This document shows positions 18,385 through 26,729 of a stretch of DNA of 64,000 nucleotides, piece by piece. Position numbers and translations under genes: made by a program. Every line of letters begins with the position of its first letter. Position 1 is the first letter of the stretch. The stretch is from NCBI RefSeq assembly GCF_000745835.1, contig NZ_JQKB01000023.1, positions 25,598 through 89,597 of the forward strand, given 5' to 3'. Under the pieces are notes generated by a model. That model ran no database searches, was not told the DNA's origin, and was given only the letters and a program-made list of their open reading frames with translations. The DNA comes from Belnapia moabensis DSM 16746. GTDB taxonomy: Bacteria; Pseudomonadota; Alphaproteobacteria; Acetobacterales; Acetobacteraceae.

Positions 18385-19295
18385 TGAGCGAGAGCGTGCA
18401 GGAGGGGCCCCGCTGCGGCCTGGTGGCCGTGGTCGGCGCGCCGAATGCCGGCAAGTCGACCCTGGTGAATGCGCTGGCCGGGGCCAAGGTCACCATCGTC
18501 TCGCCGAAGCCGCAGACCACGCGCTTCCGCATTCGCGCGGTGGTGATGCACCGGGGCGCGCAAATCGTCCTGGTCGATACGCCCGGCATCTTCGCCCCCC
18601 GCCGGCGGTTGGACCGGGCGATGGTCGCCGCCGCCTGGGGCGGGGCGCAGGATGCCGACCGCACCCTGCTGATCGTCGATGCGCGTGCGGGCCTCACCGA
18701 TGCCGTCCGCGCCATCGTCGAGCGGCTGGGCAGGGATCGGCGGCCGGTCTGGCTGGCGCTGAACAAGGTGGACCTGATCGACCCGCCCCGCCTGCTGCCG
18801 CTCGCCCAGGAGCTGAATGAGCTGCTCACGGTCGAGGAGACCTTCATGATCTCGGCCGAGAAAGCGAGGGGCCTCGACCGGCTGCTCGACCGGCTGGCCG
18901 AGGCCATGCCGCCCGGCCCCTACCTCTTCCCCGAGGACGAGCTGTCCGACCTGCCGAACCGCATGCTGGTCGCCGAGATCGTCCGCGAGCAGATCCTCCG
19001 CCAGACGCATGAGGAGGTGCCGCACCACGCGACGGTCGAGACCGAGAACTGGCAGGAGCGGAAGGACGGCAGCGTCCGCGTCGACTGCACCGTCTATGTC
19101 GGCCGGGCGACGCAGAAGGCGATCCTGATCGGCGATGGCGGGGCGCGGATCAAGGCCATCGGCCAGAGCGCCCGGCGCGAGCTGGAGGGGCTGTTGGAGC
19201 GGCGGGTCCATCTCTTCCTCAACGTGAAGGACCGGCCAGGCTGGGACGAGGAGCGCGGGCGGCTGCGGGCGCTCGGCCTGGAGGATGAGGGGTAG
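18384..19295 (+). CDS. era: GTPase Era
   Basis: Ribosome-assembly GTPase binding 16S rRNA. The 303-residue product has G1 GAPNAGKST (18-26), the Era-type TTR switch I, G3 DTPG, G4 NKVD and a C-terminal KH domain with ILIGDGGARIKAIGQSARRELE-type sequence (about 250-272). Start ATG 18384 overlaps the rnc stop. recO, which usually follows era in related genomes, is instead about 10 kb downstream at 29509. Confidence 0.95.
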   Translation: MSESVQEGPRCGLVAVVGAPNAGKSTLVNALAGAKVTIVSPKPQTTRFRIRAVVMHRGAQIVLVDTPGIFAPRRRLDRAMVAAAWGGAQDADRTLLIVDARAGLTDAVRAIVERLGRDRRPVWLALNKVDLIDPPRLLPLAQELNELLTVEETFMISAEKARGLDRLLDRLAEAMPPGPYLFPEDELSDLPNRMLVAEIVREQILRQTHEEVPHHATVETENWQERKDGSVRVDCTVYVGRATQKAILIGDGGARIKAIGQSARRELEGLLERRVHLFLNVKDRPGWDEERGRLRALGLEDEG

Positions 19296-19369
19296 GCTTC
19301 GGGGCGTATCGAAGCATGATGGGGACTGGGCAGGGCAGGCTGGGCCGGTAGCCCGTCGGAGACTTCCTC

Positions 19370-20605
19370 ATGTCGCTTGCCGCCACGCCCGCCATCCCGC
19401 AGGAGCCGCCCTTCTTCGGCTGGCACGTGGCCTGGGCGGCCTTCACCGTCGCGGTCTTCGGCTGGGGGATGAGCTTCTACGGGCCGCCGATCTTCCTGCC
19501 CGCCATCCAGGCGGCACGGGGCTGGTCGGTGGCGCTCATCTCCGCTGCGGTGACCTCGCATTTCCTGCTCGGCGCCGTGGTCGTCGCCAATCTGGCGGCG
19601 CTGCATGCGCGCTTCGGCATCGTCGCAGTGACGCGGGCGGCGGCGGTGGCGAGCGCGCTCGGCATCCTCGGCTGGGCGCTGGCGGCGGAGCCCTGGCAGC
19701 TCTTCGCCGCGACGCTGGTGAGCGGCTTCGGCTGGGCGGCGACGGGCGGGGCGGCGATCAATGCGATGGTCTCGCCTTGGTTCGCGCGGCGGCGCCCGGC
19801 GGCGCTCAGCCTCGCCTATAACGGGGCGAGCGTCGGCGGCATTCTCTTCTCACCGCTCTGGGTGGCGCTGATCGCGGCCTGCGGCTTCGTCGGCGCCGCG
19901 GCGCTGGTGGGTGGCGCGATGGTGGTGGCGCTGTGGTGGCTGTCGGGGCGCTACTTCGGGCCGACGCCGGCCTCGCTCGGGCAGCGGCCGGATGGCGGGG
20001 CGGCGGGCCCCGTGGCCCCGCCCGGGCCGGCGTTGCTGCCGGGGCGGGCGCTCTGGAGCGACCGGCGCTTCGTCACCCTCGCGGTCGCGGCCTCGCTCAT
20101 ACTTTTCGCCCAGATCGGGCTGATCGCGCATCTCTTCTCGCTGCTGCTGCCGGCGATGGGGGCGCAGGGGGCGGGCTTCGCGGCCGGGCTGGCGACCGCC
20201 TGCGCCATCGCCGGGCGGAGCGTCTTCGGCTGGCTGCTGCCGCCCGAGGCCGATCGCCGGCGGGTCGCGGCGGCGAATTCGGCGGTGCAGATTCTCGGGT
20301 CCCTGGCCCTGCTGGCGGCGGCCGGGACCTCGGTGCCGCTGCTGGTGCTGGGGGTGGTGCTGTTCGGGCTCGGGCTCGGCAATGCGGCCTCGCTGCCGCC
20401 GCTGATCGCGCAGCAGGATTTCGCCCCGGCGGATACGGCGCGGGCGGTGGCGCTCGTCACCGCCTGCAACCAGGCGGTCTATGCCTTCGCGCCGGCCGCC
20501 TTCGGGGTGCTGCGACTGGTCGGCGAATCCTGGCTCTTCCTCGCCGCGGCGGTGATCCAGGCAGCCGCGGCGGGGGTGGTGCTGATGGGGCGCGGCATCA
20601 GATGA
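19370..20605 (+). CDS. MFS transporter
   Basis: A 411-residue protein with about twelve hydrophobic segments split by a central loop near residues 195-225, typical of the major facilitator superfamily. A GGAG ribosome site precedes ATG 19370. Short polar loops with R/K-rich cytoplasmic turns follow the inside-positive rule. The substrate cannot be deduced. Its 3' end overlaps the convergent CoA-transferase by 8 bases. Together with the second MFS gene at 22833 it brackets the CoA-transferase/reductase-like pair, so an organic-acid permease role is plausible but inferred. Confidence 0.85.
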   Translation: MSLAATPAIPQEPPFFGWHVAWAAFTVAVFGWGMSFYGPPIFLPAIQAARGWSVALISAAVTSHFLLGAVVVANLAALHARFGIVAVTRAAAVASALGILGWALAAEPWQLFAATLVSGFGWAATGGAAINAMVSPWFARRRPAALSLAYNGASVGGILFSPLWVALIAACGFVGAAALVGGAMVVALWWLSGRYFGPTPASLGQRPDGGAAGPVAPPGPALLPGRALWSDRRFVTLAVAASLILFAQIGLIAHLFSLLLPAMGAQGAGFAAGLATACAIAGRSVFGWLLPPEADRRRVAAANSAVQILGSLALLAAAGTSVPLLVLGVVLFGLGLGNAASLPPLIAQQDFAPADTARAVALVTACNQAVYAFAPAAFGVLRLVGESWLFLAAAVIQAAAAGVVLMGRGIR

Positions 20606-21794
20606 CGCCGCCCTCGCGGAAGGCCGCGATCCGCGCCCGGTCGTAGCCCGCTGCTGCCAGTACCGCCTCCGTGTCGGCGCCGAGCGCGGGCGCCGGGCGG
20701 TCGAGCCGCGCCGCGCCATGCGCCAGGCGGAAGCCCGTCGTGGCGAAGCGCAGCCGGCCCCAGGGCGTTTCCACCTCCTGCAAGGCGTCCCGCGCGCGGA
20801 TCTGCCGGTGGTCTATCACCTCGTCGACGCGCCAGATGCGGGCACAGGGGGCGCCGGCGGCGTTCAGCCGCTCCTCCCAATCGGCGGCGTCGGCGGCGGC
20901 GAGCGCGCCCTCGATCACCTCGCGCAGCAGGGCGGCATTCTCGAGGCGGAGGAACCAGTCGGCGAGGCGCGGCTCCTCCAGCGCATCGGCCCGGCCGATG
21001 GCGCGCATCAGGCATTCGTACTGCTTATCGGTGTTGACGGCGAGCAGCAGGTGGCCGTCGCGGGCGCGGAAGAGGTTGGCGGTCGCCTTCCGGCTGACCG
21101 CCTGGTTGCCCCATTGCTGCTGCTTGTGGCCGGCGACGGTCCAGTCCGCCACCTGGCCGCCGAGGAAGGCGAGCGTCGATTCCAGCATGGAGACATCGAC
21201 CCGCTGGCCCTGCCCGGTATGCGTCCTTTGGAAGAGAGCGGAGGCGACACCGAAGGCGGCCGTCATGCCGGAGAGCTGGTCGCAGACGGCGAAGCCGGCG
21301 CGCAGCGGGTCGCCGCCCGGGTGGCCTGTCATCGCCATGATGCCGGACATGGCCTGGATGCGGCCGTCATAGCCCGCCTCCAGCCGGTCGGGCCCGGTCT
21401 GGCCGAAGGCGGAGACGCTGCAGAAGATGAGGCGCGGGTTGACCTTCGACAGCGCCTCATAGCCGAGGCCGAGCCGGTCCATCACGCCAGGGCGGAAATT
21501 CTCCATCACCACATCGGCCTCGGGGGCGAGGCGGAGGATGATCTCCCGCGCCTCGGGCTTTTGCAGGTCGAGGGTGAGGCTGCGCTTGTTGCCGTTCACC
21601 GCCTGCCAGGCGGAGGCCATGCCGCGCTCGGCCCATTCGCGGGAGAGCGGCGTGCGGCGCATGTCCTCGCCCTCGCGGCGCTCGACCTTCACCACATCGG
21701 CGCCGAGCAGGGCGAGCTGGTAGCTGGCGAAGGGGCCGGCGAGGACCTGGGTGAAGTCGAGGATGCGGATGCCCTCGAAGGGGCGGGCGGTCAT
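20598..21794 (-). CDS. CaiB/BaiF (family III) CoA-transferase
   Basis: A 398-residue formyl-CoA transferase-like enzyme that moves CoA between acids through an aspartyl-CoA thioester. The start is ATG 21794 (MTARPFEGIRILDFTQVLAGP), overlapping the upstream gene's stop (ATGA). It has the N-terminal DFTQVLAGPF signature, KVERREGED, the NFRPGVMDRLGLGY stretch and YDGRIQAMSG, whose Asp is the expected nucleophile. The C-terminal half has the usual GHLLLAVNTDKQ and RLAD blocks. It is probably co-transcribed behind the GrdB-like gene. The acyl acceptor is unknown. Confidence 0.9.
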   Translation of the reverse strand: MTARPFEGIRILDFTQVLAGPFASYQLALLGADVVKVERREGEDMRRTPLSREWAERGMASAWQAVNGNKRSLTLDLQKPEAREIILRLAPEADVVMENFRPGVMDRLGLGYEALSKVNPRLIFCSVSAFGQTGPDRLEAGYDGRIQAMSGIMAMTGHPGGDPLRAGFAVCDQLSGMTAAFGVASALFQRTHTGQGQRVDVSMLESTLAFLGGQVADWTVAGHKQQQWGNQAVSRKATANLFRARDGHLLLAVNTDKQYECLMRAIGRADALEEPRLADWFLRLENAALLREVIEGALAAADAADWEERLNAAGAPCARIWRVDEVIDHRQIRARDALQEVETPWGRLRFATTGFRLAHGAARLDRPAPALGADTEAVLAAAGYDRARIAAFREGGVI

Positions 21795-22723
21795 GCCGCC
21801 TTCTCGCGCAGGTCCTTGGCGATGGCCTTCTGGCGGAGGAACTCCTCCTTGCGGCGGGCCAGTTCCTCGGCGCCGATCTGCTCGAGGTTGAGGTAGTCGA
21901 GCTTCCATTCCCCGGTCGCGTCCCAGCGCTGGGGAGATTGCAGGGTGGTGCGCGGGCCGACGGCGCTCTCCAGCAATTTCAGGGCCATCTCGATCGTCGC
22001 GGCCTGGCTCGCGGCGTCATGCGGCTTGCCGGCGGCGTTGCCGAGCGGGAAGTCGCTGAACAAGAAGCGCGGCACGCCGCAATGCTCGACGATGTCCTTG
22101 GCGCAGCCCAGCACCACGGTCGGGATGCCGTGCTGCTCTAGGTAGCGGGCGGTGAGGCTGACGGTCTGGTGGCAGACCGGGCAGTTGGGCACCAGTACCG
22201 CGACATCGGCGCCGTCCTGCAGGCAGCGGGAGAGGATCTCCGGGCAGTCGATCTCGACCGTGTGGCGGTGGCTGCGATTGGTCGGCGCGCCGAAGAAATG
22301 CTCGGTCAGGCCACCGATCCGGCCCGCCCCGGCCGCGTCGCGTAGCGCCTGGAGTGGGAACCAGGCGCGCATGTCGGTAGCCGGGCTGTGCTTGCGGTCA
22401 TAGGCGATGTGGGAGATGCGGAGGTCGTGCTCCTCGTCGGTCCGGCCGGAATGGACCTGGTAGAATTTGGCCGCCGAATTGTAGGCCGCGCCAGGCCCCT
22501 GGTCGCCCTTCTCCGGGTCGAAGGGGGCGGCGGTGGTGATGAGGGCGACGCGGCTCTCGGCCAATGGCTTGCGCAGCGGGGAGAAGGGCACCTCCAGGTA
22601 ATGCGCCCAGCGATAGGGGTCGTAGCCGATGGCCCGGTAATACTCCCGGGTGCGCAGCATGTAGGGGATGGGGCTGTCATAGTCGGGCGCGAAGCCCATC
22701 GCCTTGTCGATCTCCGCGGTCAT
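21791..22723 (-). CDS. GrdB/PrdB-like protein (glycine/D-proline reductase selenoprotein family), Cys form
   Basis: A 310-residue protein resembling the B subunits of glycine/sarcosine/betaine and D-proline reductases. Seen directly: an N-terminal SRVALITTAAPFD segment, later LVPNCPVCHQT (Cys181 and Cys184), and GIPTVVLGC. In the anaerobic enzymes the equivalent first position of the CxxC-like motif is selenocysteine; here it is an ordinary TGC and no SECIS-like hairpin was looked for or needed. The gene is first of a two-gene minus-strand operon with the CoA-transferase. No GrdA, GrdC/D or thioredoxin partner is nearby, so classic amino-acid reduction is unlikely. The reaction is unknown; a thiol redox or reductive-elimination step is a possibility. 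Confidence 0.65.
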   Translation of the reverse strand: MTAEIDKAMGFAPDYDSPIPYMLRTREYYRAIGYDPYRWAHYLEVPFSPLRKPLAESRVALITTAAPFDPEKGDQGPGAAYNSAAKFYQVHSGRTDEEHDLRISHIAYDRKHSPATDMRAWFPLQALRDAAGAGRIGGLTEHFFGAPTNRSHRHTVEIDCPEILSRCLQDGADVAVLVPNCPVCHQTVSLTARYLEQHGIPTVVLGCAKDIVEHCGVPRFLFSDFPLGNAAGKPHDAASQAATIEMALKLLESAVGPRTTLQSPQRWDATGEWKLDYLNLEQIGAEELARRKEEFLRQKAIAKDLREKAA

Positions 22724-22747
22724 GGCTCGTCTCTCCCGAATGAGCCG

Positions 22748-22775
22748 AGGCTAAGCCTGCCTGCGCCGGGGTCAA
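22748..22775 (-). promoter_or_regulatory. Candidate sigma-70 promoter of the GrdB-like/CoA-transferase operon
   Basis: On the minus strand TTGACC (22770-22775) is followed by 16 bases and TAGCCT (22748-22753). The -35 matches five of six consensus positions and the -10 three of six, and the distance to the ATG at 22723 is short. It lies in the 109-base gap with the divergent MFS gene. Confidence 0.4.
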
Positions 22776-22832
22776 GCATGGCGCCTGGCCCGCGTCGCTG
22801 GCATGCTGGGAGAAATGTCAGGAGGAAACCGC

Positions 22833-24071
22833 ATGGCCGCGACGCCCGATGGCGTGGACTCCCGCTATGCCTGGGTCCGGCTCGCCGCCTCGGTGGCGCT
22901 CAGCACGCTCGGGGGTGTCGGGCTCTGGTCCATCGTCGTCGTGCTGCCGACGGTGCAGGCGGAATTCGGCACGCTGCGGGCCGGGGCCTCGCTGCCCTAT
23001 ACGCTGACGACGCTCGGCTTCGCCGTCGGCGGCGTGCTGATGGGGCGGGCGGCGGACCGGTTCGGGGTGATGGTGCCGGTGATCTTCGGCACCCTGGCCC
23101 TGGCGGCGGGCTATATCGGCAGCGCCTTCGCCGGCAGCATGGCCGGCTTCGCCGTGATCTACGGGGTTCTGGTCGGGCTGCTCGGCTCCTGCGCCACCTT
23201 CAGCCCGCTGGTGGCGGATACCTCGCTCTGGTTCGTGCGGCGGCGTGGGCTGGCGGTGTCGCTCTGCGCCAGCGGCAACTATTTCGCGGGCGCCTTCTGG
23301 CCGCCGGTGCTGTCGCATCTCATCGAGACGGTGGGGTGGCGGCAGACGCATATCGGCATCGGCGTCTTCTGCCTCGTCACCATGCTGCCGCTCTCGCTGA
23401 TGCTGCGGCGGCCGCCGCCGGCCCAGGCGGCACCGGTCGCGGCACCGGCCGGGAACCGCGGCACCTTCGGCCTGCCGCCCAATGCCTTGCAGGCCTTGCT
23501 GATGTTCGCCGGCATCTCCTGCTGCGTGGCGATGGCGATGCCGCAGGTGCATATCGTCGCCTATTGCGTCGATCTCGGCTATGGCGCGGCGCGCGGGGCG
23601 GAGATGCTCTCCCTCATGCTGGCCTGCGGGGTGGTGAGCCGGCTCGCCTCCGGCTGGATCCTCGACCGGATCGGCAGCCGGGCGACGCTGCTGCTCGGGG
23701 CGGCGTTGCAGGCGGTGGCGCTGTCGCTCTTCCTGCCCTTCGACGGACTGTCCTCGCTCTATGCGATCTCGGCGGTGTTCGGCCTGTTCCAGGGCGGGAT
23801 CGTGCCGAGCTACGCGATCATCGTCCGCGAGAGCTTCCCGGCGCGGGAGGCGGGGTTCAGGGTCGCGCTGGTGCTGTCCTCCACACTGGTGGGGATGGCG
23901 CTCGGCGGGTGGATGTCGGGGGCGATCTTCGATGCGACCGCTTCCTACAAGATGGCGGTGATCAACGGCCTCGCCTGGAACGCGGTGACCATGGCAATCG
24001 CGGCCTGGCTGCTCTGGCGGGGGCGGACCGGTCTCGAGGCGCCGCCCGCCCGGCCCGCCTGGCAGGCGTGA
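22833..24071 (+). CDS. MFS transporter
   Basis: A 412-residue major facilitator with about twelve membrane segments and a central loop near 200-215 (RRPPPAQAAPVAAPAGN). ATG 22833 is chosen because a perfect AGGAGG lies at 22820-22825, seven bases upstream; the ATG at 22803 would lie before that site. The GRAADRFG motif after the second segment is the MFS signature. Layout resembles the oxalate/formate antiporter-like and monocarboxylate groups, which would suit the neighbouring CoA-transferase, but this is not provable here. It is transcribed divergently from the GrdB-like operon. Confidence 0.87.
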   Translation: MAATPDGVDSRYAWVRLAASVALSTLGGVGLWSIVVVLPTVQAEFGTLRAGASLPYTLTTLGFAVGGVLMGRAADRFGVMVPVIFGTLALAAGYIGSAFAGSMAGFAVIYGVLVGLLGSCATFSPLVADTSLWFVRRRGLAVSLCASGNYFAGAFWPPVLSHLIETVGWRQTHIGIGVFCLVTMLPLSLMLRRPPPAQAAPVAAPAGNRGTFGLPPNALQALLMFAGISCCVAMAMPQVHIVAYCVDLGYGAARGAEMLSLMLACGVVSRLASGWILDRIGSRATLLLGAALQAVALSLFLPFDGLSSLYAISAVFGLFQGGIVPSYAIIVRESFPAREAGFRVALVLSSTLVGMALGGWMSGAIFDATASYKMAVINGLAWNAVTMAIAAWLLWRGRTGLEAPPARPAWQA

Positions 24072-24084
24072 TCGCGGCCGTGGG

Positions 24085-24369
24085 TCAGGCGCGCGGGGTG
24101 GGAGGGGTGGCGACGACGGTGTCCTCCTCGTCGTCCTTCGGCGCGTAGGGCGACACGTAGCCCACCTGGCTTTGCATCATCACCAGCGTGCCGGCGACCA
24201 TGCCGGCGAGGGCGACGAGATGGCTCCATGGTCCGGAACGCGGGCTCAGCCAGTTCAGAATGCACATCACCGCCGTCAGGGCGATGAAGGCGATGATCCA
24301 GAGCCACAGATTGGCGGAGATTTGCGCCCCCGCATAAGCGGCCGACGCTCGATAAGCCCGCATTGGCAT
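24085..24369 (-). CDS. Small two-helix membrane protein, hypothetical
   Basis: A 94-residue protein with two hydrophobic segments (about 17-41 and 49-68) and an acidic C-terminal tail (KDDEEDT). GGAAAGGG lies a few bases before ATG 24369, a credible ribosome site. It is convergent with the MFS gene, 13 bases apart, and belongs to a run of small minus-strand genes. I do not recognise a family. Confidence 0.6.
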   Translation of the reverse strand: MPMRAYRASAAYAGAQISANLWLWIIAFIALTAVMCILNWLSPRSGPWSHLVALAGMVAGTLVMMQSQVGYVSPYAPKDDEEDTVVATPPTPRA

Positions 24370-24465
24370 GTGACGATCCCTTTCCGTGTTGTCCTGAATT
24401 CGGGGCGGCGGCTGGCGTCTCTCGGGACGAAGCAGGAATCGCCACCTCCCTGCTCGCGGCGAGGC

Positions 24466-24660
24466 TCACTCGGAGAGGCGAGGGAGCTTCAGCAGGAGGC
24501 GGAAGCCCGTCCTGGCCTGTGCTGGCCTGGCCGGTTCAGGCTTGGCCCGATTGTGCAGCGCGGTCGCACGGTCCGCTCGGCTGGCGGCGGCGGCGGCCAA
24601 GGCGCTCCAGCGGCGCCTGTAACGCAGCGCGCCAAGCCGGCGCTTGATCAGCGCAAGCAT
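24466..24660 (-). CDS. Doubtful small basic ORF
   Basis: A 64-codon frame giving a strongly basic, Ala-rich product beginning MLALIKRRLGALRYRRR. Its ATG overlaps the end of the 55-codon ORF upstream by 13 bases, but no ribosome site is evident. In such GC-rich DNA, chance frames of this size are common. It is kept because this stretch is otherwise empty and follows the same strand as its small neighbours. Confidence 0.22.
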   Translation of the reverse strand: MLALIKRRLGALRYRRRWSALAAAAASRADRATALHNRAKPEPARPAQARTGFRLLLKLPRLSE

Positions 24661-24815
24661 GGCAGAACCGCAGGACCGGCGGCGCGACGGATCCGGGGCG
24701 GCATAGGAGCTTTCTGCGCGACTGCCGGGACGGGATGGGGTTGGCCGAGGCCCGCCGCCATGGCGATGGCGCTGAGCGCTAGGATCATCAAGGCAAGGCT
24801 GAGCGTGACCGTCAT
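24648..24815 (-). CDS. Small membrane or exported peptide, hypothetical
   Basis: A 55-residue product starting at ATG 24815 with AAGGA about six bases upstream. Residues 3-22 form one hydrophobic helix (LSLALMILALSAIAMAA) that could be a signal peptide or anchor, followed by a Pro-rich tail. No family recognised. It sits 28 bases after the DUF1488-like gene and may be in the same transcript. Confidence 0.45.
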   Translation of the reverse strand: MTVTLSLALMILALSAIAMAAGLGQPHPVPAVAQKAPMPPRIRRAAGPAVLPCLR

Positions 24816-24843
24816 CTGAATCCTTTGTCGGCTGGGAGATGCT

Positions 24844-25164
24844 TTACGAGGCGGGCCTGGCTGACATGCGCAGCGTTGCGGCATGGTCCTCGAGATCGCT
24901 CGACCAGACCGTGAGCGGCGTCGGGTAGGGAAGGGCACGCCGCTGGAGCTTGCTTTGCGCCGCGGCCTCGAGCTGGCTGCGTGCTGCCACGAAGCATTTC
25001 AGGATGTCCTTCGTTTTGAAGCACGGCCCCGGGGCGAGCTCGCGCAGGACGAGAGGCGAGACAGCGCAGGGCACGACCTGCCGCTCGTGCTGCACGTCGA
25101 AGAGCACGCGGCGACCGTCCCATCGGGCCGCCGGCGCAGCGGAGTCCGGATCGAGGGCGGTCAC
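24844..25164 (-). CDS. DUF1488-like protein
   Basis: A 106-residue soluble protein. The pattern [10 protein letters not shown] ... [13 protein letters not shown] ... [18 protein letters not shown] ... PLTVWSSDL matches the general plan of DUF1488 proteins: a short beta-hairpin, an inhibitory-looking middle and a helix beginning F-x-x-x-R. Its GTG start overlaps the previous small gene's stop (GTGA), implying coupled translation. DUF1488 proteins have no established function. Confidence 0.6.
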   Translation of the reverse strand: MTALDPDSAAPAARWDGRRVLFDVQHERQVVPCAVSPLVLRELAPGPCFKTKDILKCFVAARSQLEAAAQSKLQRRALPYPTPLTVWSSDLEDHAATLRMSARPAS

Positions 25165-25394
25165 GGCCGCCGGTCCGCAGGAGGCTGCTCGGCGTCATCC
25201 GCCTGGCAGGACCAGGCGCGTTCCGCACCGGATTCGGACGGGCTGGACGGGGAAGCGGCGATTTCCGGCCGCCGCGTGCCGCTCATGGCGGCGAGTAGCC
25301 AGGCGGGCAGGTCCCGGGCCGCTTGCGGGGGATAGAATGCCGCCTTGCCGAGATCGGCTGGCCCAGCGGGTGGCCGCTGCATGCTTGTCGTCAT
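25161..25394 (-). CDS. Small hypothetical protein, first gene of small-gene operon
   Basis: A 77-residue product from ATG 25394, preceded by GGAG at a good distance. The middle segment ([22 protein letters not shown]) looks structured; the rest is Ser/Pro/Ala-rich. Its stop overlaps the DUF1488-like GTG by four bases, which supports both being real. No family recognised. Upstream (25395-25648) I see no gene. Confidence 0.5.
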   Translation of the reverse strand: MTTSMQRPPAGPADLGKAAFYPPQAARDLPAWLLAAMSGTRRPEIAASPSSPSESGAERAWSCQADDAEQPPADRRP

Positions 25395-25648
25395 CGACGG
25401 TCTCCATGATTGGGAGGGGCGCCATACGCCAGCCCTCGGGAGTAGCTCTCCCATGCATCGGCGGCGTCGTTGCTCCGGCGGAGAGGAAGGCCGGTCCATC
25501 CTCAGCAGCAGGGCTGAGACCTTGTCGCTCCCTGAGATGGTTATCCCCGTCCCCGGATCGTCATCACGGTAGCGGCACATTGGTCGCTGCACCGTGCCGG
25601 ACCGATGTCGCGACGAGCGGGGTTCCAGCCGCCCCCGACCTACCCCAT

Positions 25649-26659
25649 ATGTCTAGGATGATCCCGCTCTCCATCCTCGACCTCTCCCCCATCCCCGAGG
25701 GCAGCGATGCCGGCCAGGCCTTGCGCAACTCGGCCGATCTCGCCCGGCATGCGGAGGGGCTCGGCTACGGGCGCTTCTGGATGGCGGAGCACCACAACAT
25801 GCCGGGCATCGCCAGCGCGGCGACGGCCGTGGCGCTCGCGCATGTCGCGGCGGCGACCAGCACCATCCGCATCGGCGCCGGTGGCATCATGCTGCCGAAC
25901 CACGCGCCGCTGATGGTGGCCGAGCAGTTCGGAACCCTGGCCGCGCTGCATCCGGGGCGGGTCGATCTCGGCCTCGGCCGGGCGCCGGGCTCCGACCAGC
26001 GGGCGGCGATGGCGATCCGGCGGAACCTCGCCGGGGAGGTGGACGACTTCCCGCGCGACGTGATGGAGCTGATGGCCTATTTCGAGCCGGCCCAGCCCGG
26101 ACAGGCGCTGCGGGCGGTGCCGGGGGAGGGGCTCGATATCCCCGTCTGGATCCTCGGCTCCTCGACCTATGGGGCGCAGCTCGCGGCGGCGCTCGGCCTG
26201 CCTTATGCCTTCGCCTCGCATTTCGCGCCGGAGCAGATGCGCCAGGCGATGGCGATCTACCGCGAGCGCTTCAAGCCCTCGGCGCGGCTGGCGAAGCCCC
26301 ATGTGATGCTCGGCGTGAACATCGTCGCCGCACCCACGGATGCCGAGGCGCGCTTCCTGTTCAGCTCGATCCAGCAGAGCTTCCTCAACCTCCGCCGCGG
26401 GCGGCCGGGCAAGCTGCCGCGTCCGGTCGAGGACATGGCGAGCCGGATCGACCCGCATGGCCAGGCGATGCTGGACCATGCGCTGGCCTGCGCCATCGTC
26501 GGCGGGCCCGAGGCGGTGCGGCGGGGGCTCCAGGACTTCGTCGCCGAGACCGGGGCGGATGAGCTCATGGTCACGGCGGCGATCCATGACCACGAGTTGC
26601 GCAAGCGCTCCTACACCATCCTGGCGGGATTGCATCAGGAGCTGGCCGCCGCCGCCTGA
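25649..26659 (+). CDS. LLM-class flavin-dependent monooxygenase
   Basis: A 336-residue luciferase-like (bacterial luciferase/alkanal monooxygenase group) FMN or F420 oxidoreductase. Recognisable blocks are [11 protein letters not shown] at the N-terminus, [44 protein letters not shown] and [11 protein letters not shown], the hallmark of the MsnO8/YtmO-type group. Start ATG 25649 (MSRMIPLS); an ATG nine bases later is equally possible and neither has a strong ribosome site. It stands alone, so the oxidised substrate is unknown. Confidence 0.9.
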   Translation: MSRMIPLSILDLSPIPEGSDAGQALRNSADLARHAEGLGYGRFWMAEHHNMPGIASAATAVALAHVAAATSTIRIGAGGIMLPNHAPLMVAEQFGTLAALHPGRVDLGLGRAPGSDQRAAMAIRRNLAGEVDDFPRDVMELMAYFEPAQPGQALRAVPGEGLDIPVWILGSSTYGAQLAAALGLPYAFASHFAPEQMRQAMAIYRERFKPSARLAKPHVMLGVNIVAAPTDAEARFLFSSIQQSFLNLRRGRPGKLPRPVEDMASRIDPHGQAMLDHALACAIVGGPEAVRRGLQDFVAETGADELMVTAAIHDHELRKRSYTILAGLHQELAAAA

Positions 26660-26662
26660 GCT

Positions 26663-26691
26663 CTTGAATCGCTGCCCTGGCTTCTGCATAT
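26663..26691 (+). promoter_or_regulatory. Candidate heat-shock (sigma-32/RpoH) promoter of htpG
   Basis: CTTGAAT at 26663-26669, 15 bases, then TGCATAT at 26685-26691, about 40 bases before the htpG GTG. The RpoH consensus is CTTGAAA-N13-15-CCCATnT, so the -35 matches six of seven and the -10 about five of seven. htpG is an RpoH target in E. coli. The element starts just after the monooxygenase stop. Confidence 0.5.
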
Positions 26692-26729
26692 CGCCCCGCC
26701 GATAGGCATTCCTTCTTGGAGGATAGGGC

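Noticed and set aside
20598..21908. Longer CoA-transferase start at 21908
   Set aside because: The first 38 residues lie inside the GrdB-like gene and are not conserved-looking. ATG 21794 begins the family signature and overlaps the upstream stop.
24950..25648. Upstream 230-codon extension of the flavin monooxygenase frame
   Set aside because: It runs antisense through the small minus-strand genes, has Arg/Ala/Ser-rich low complexity, and the family N-terminus starts at 25649.
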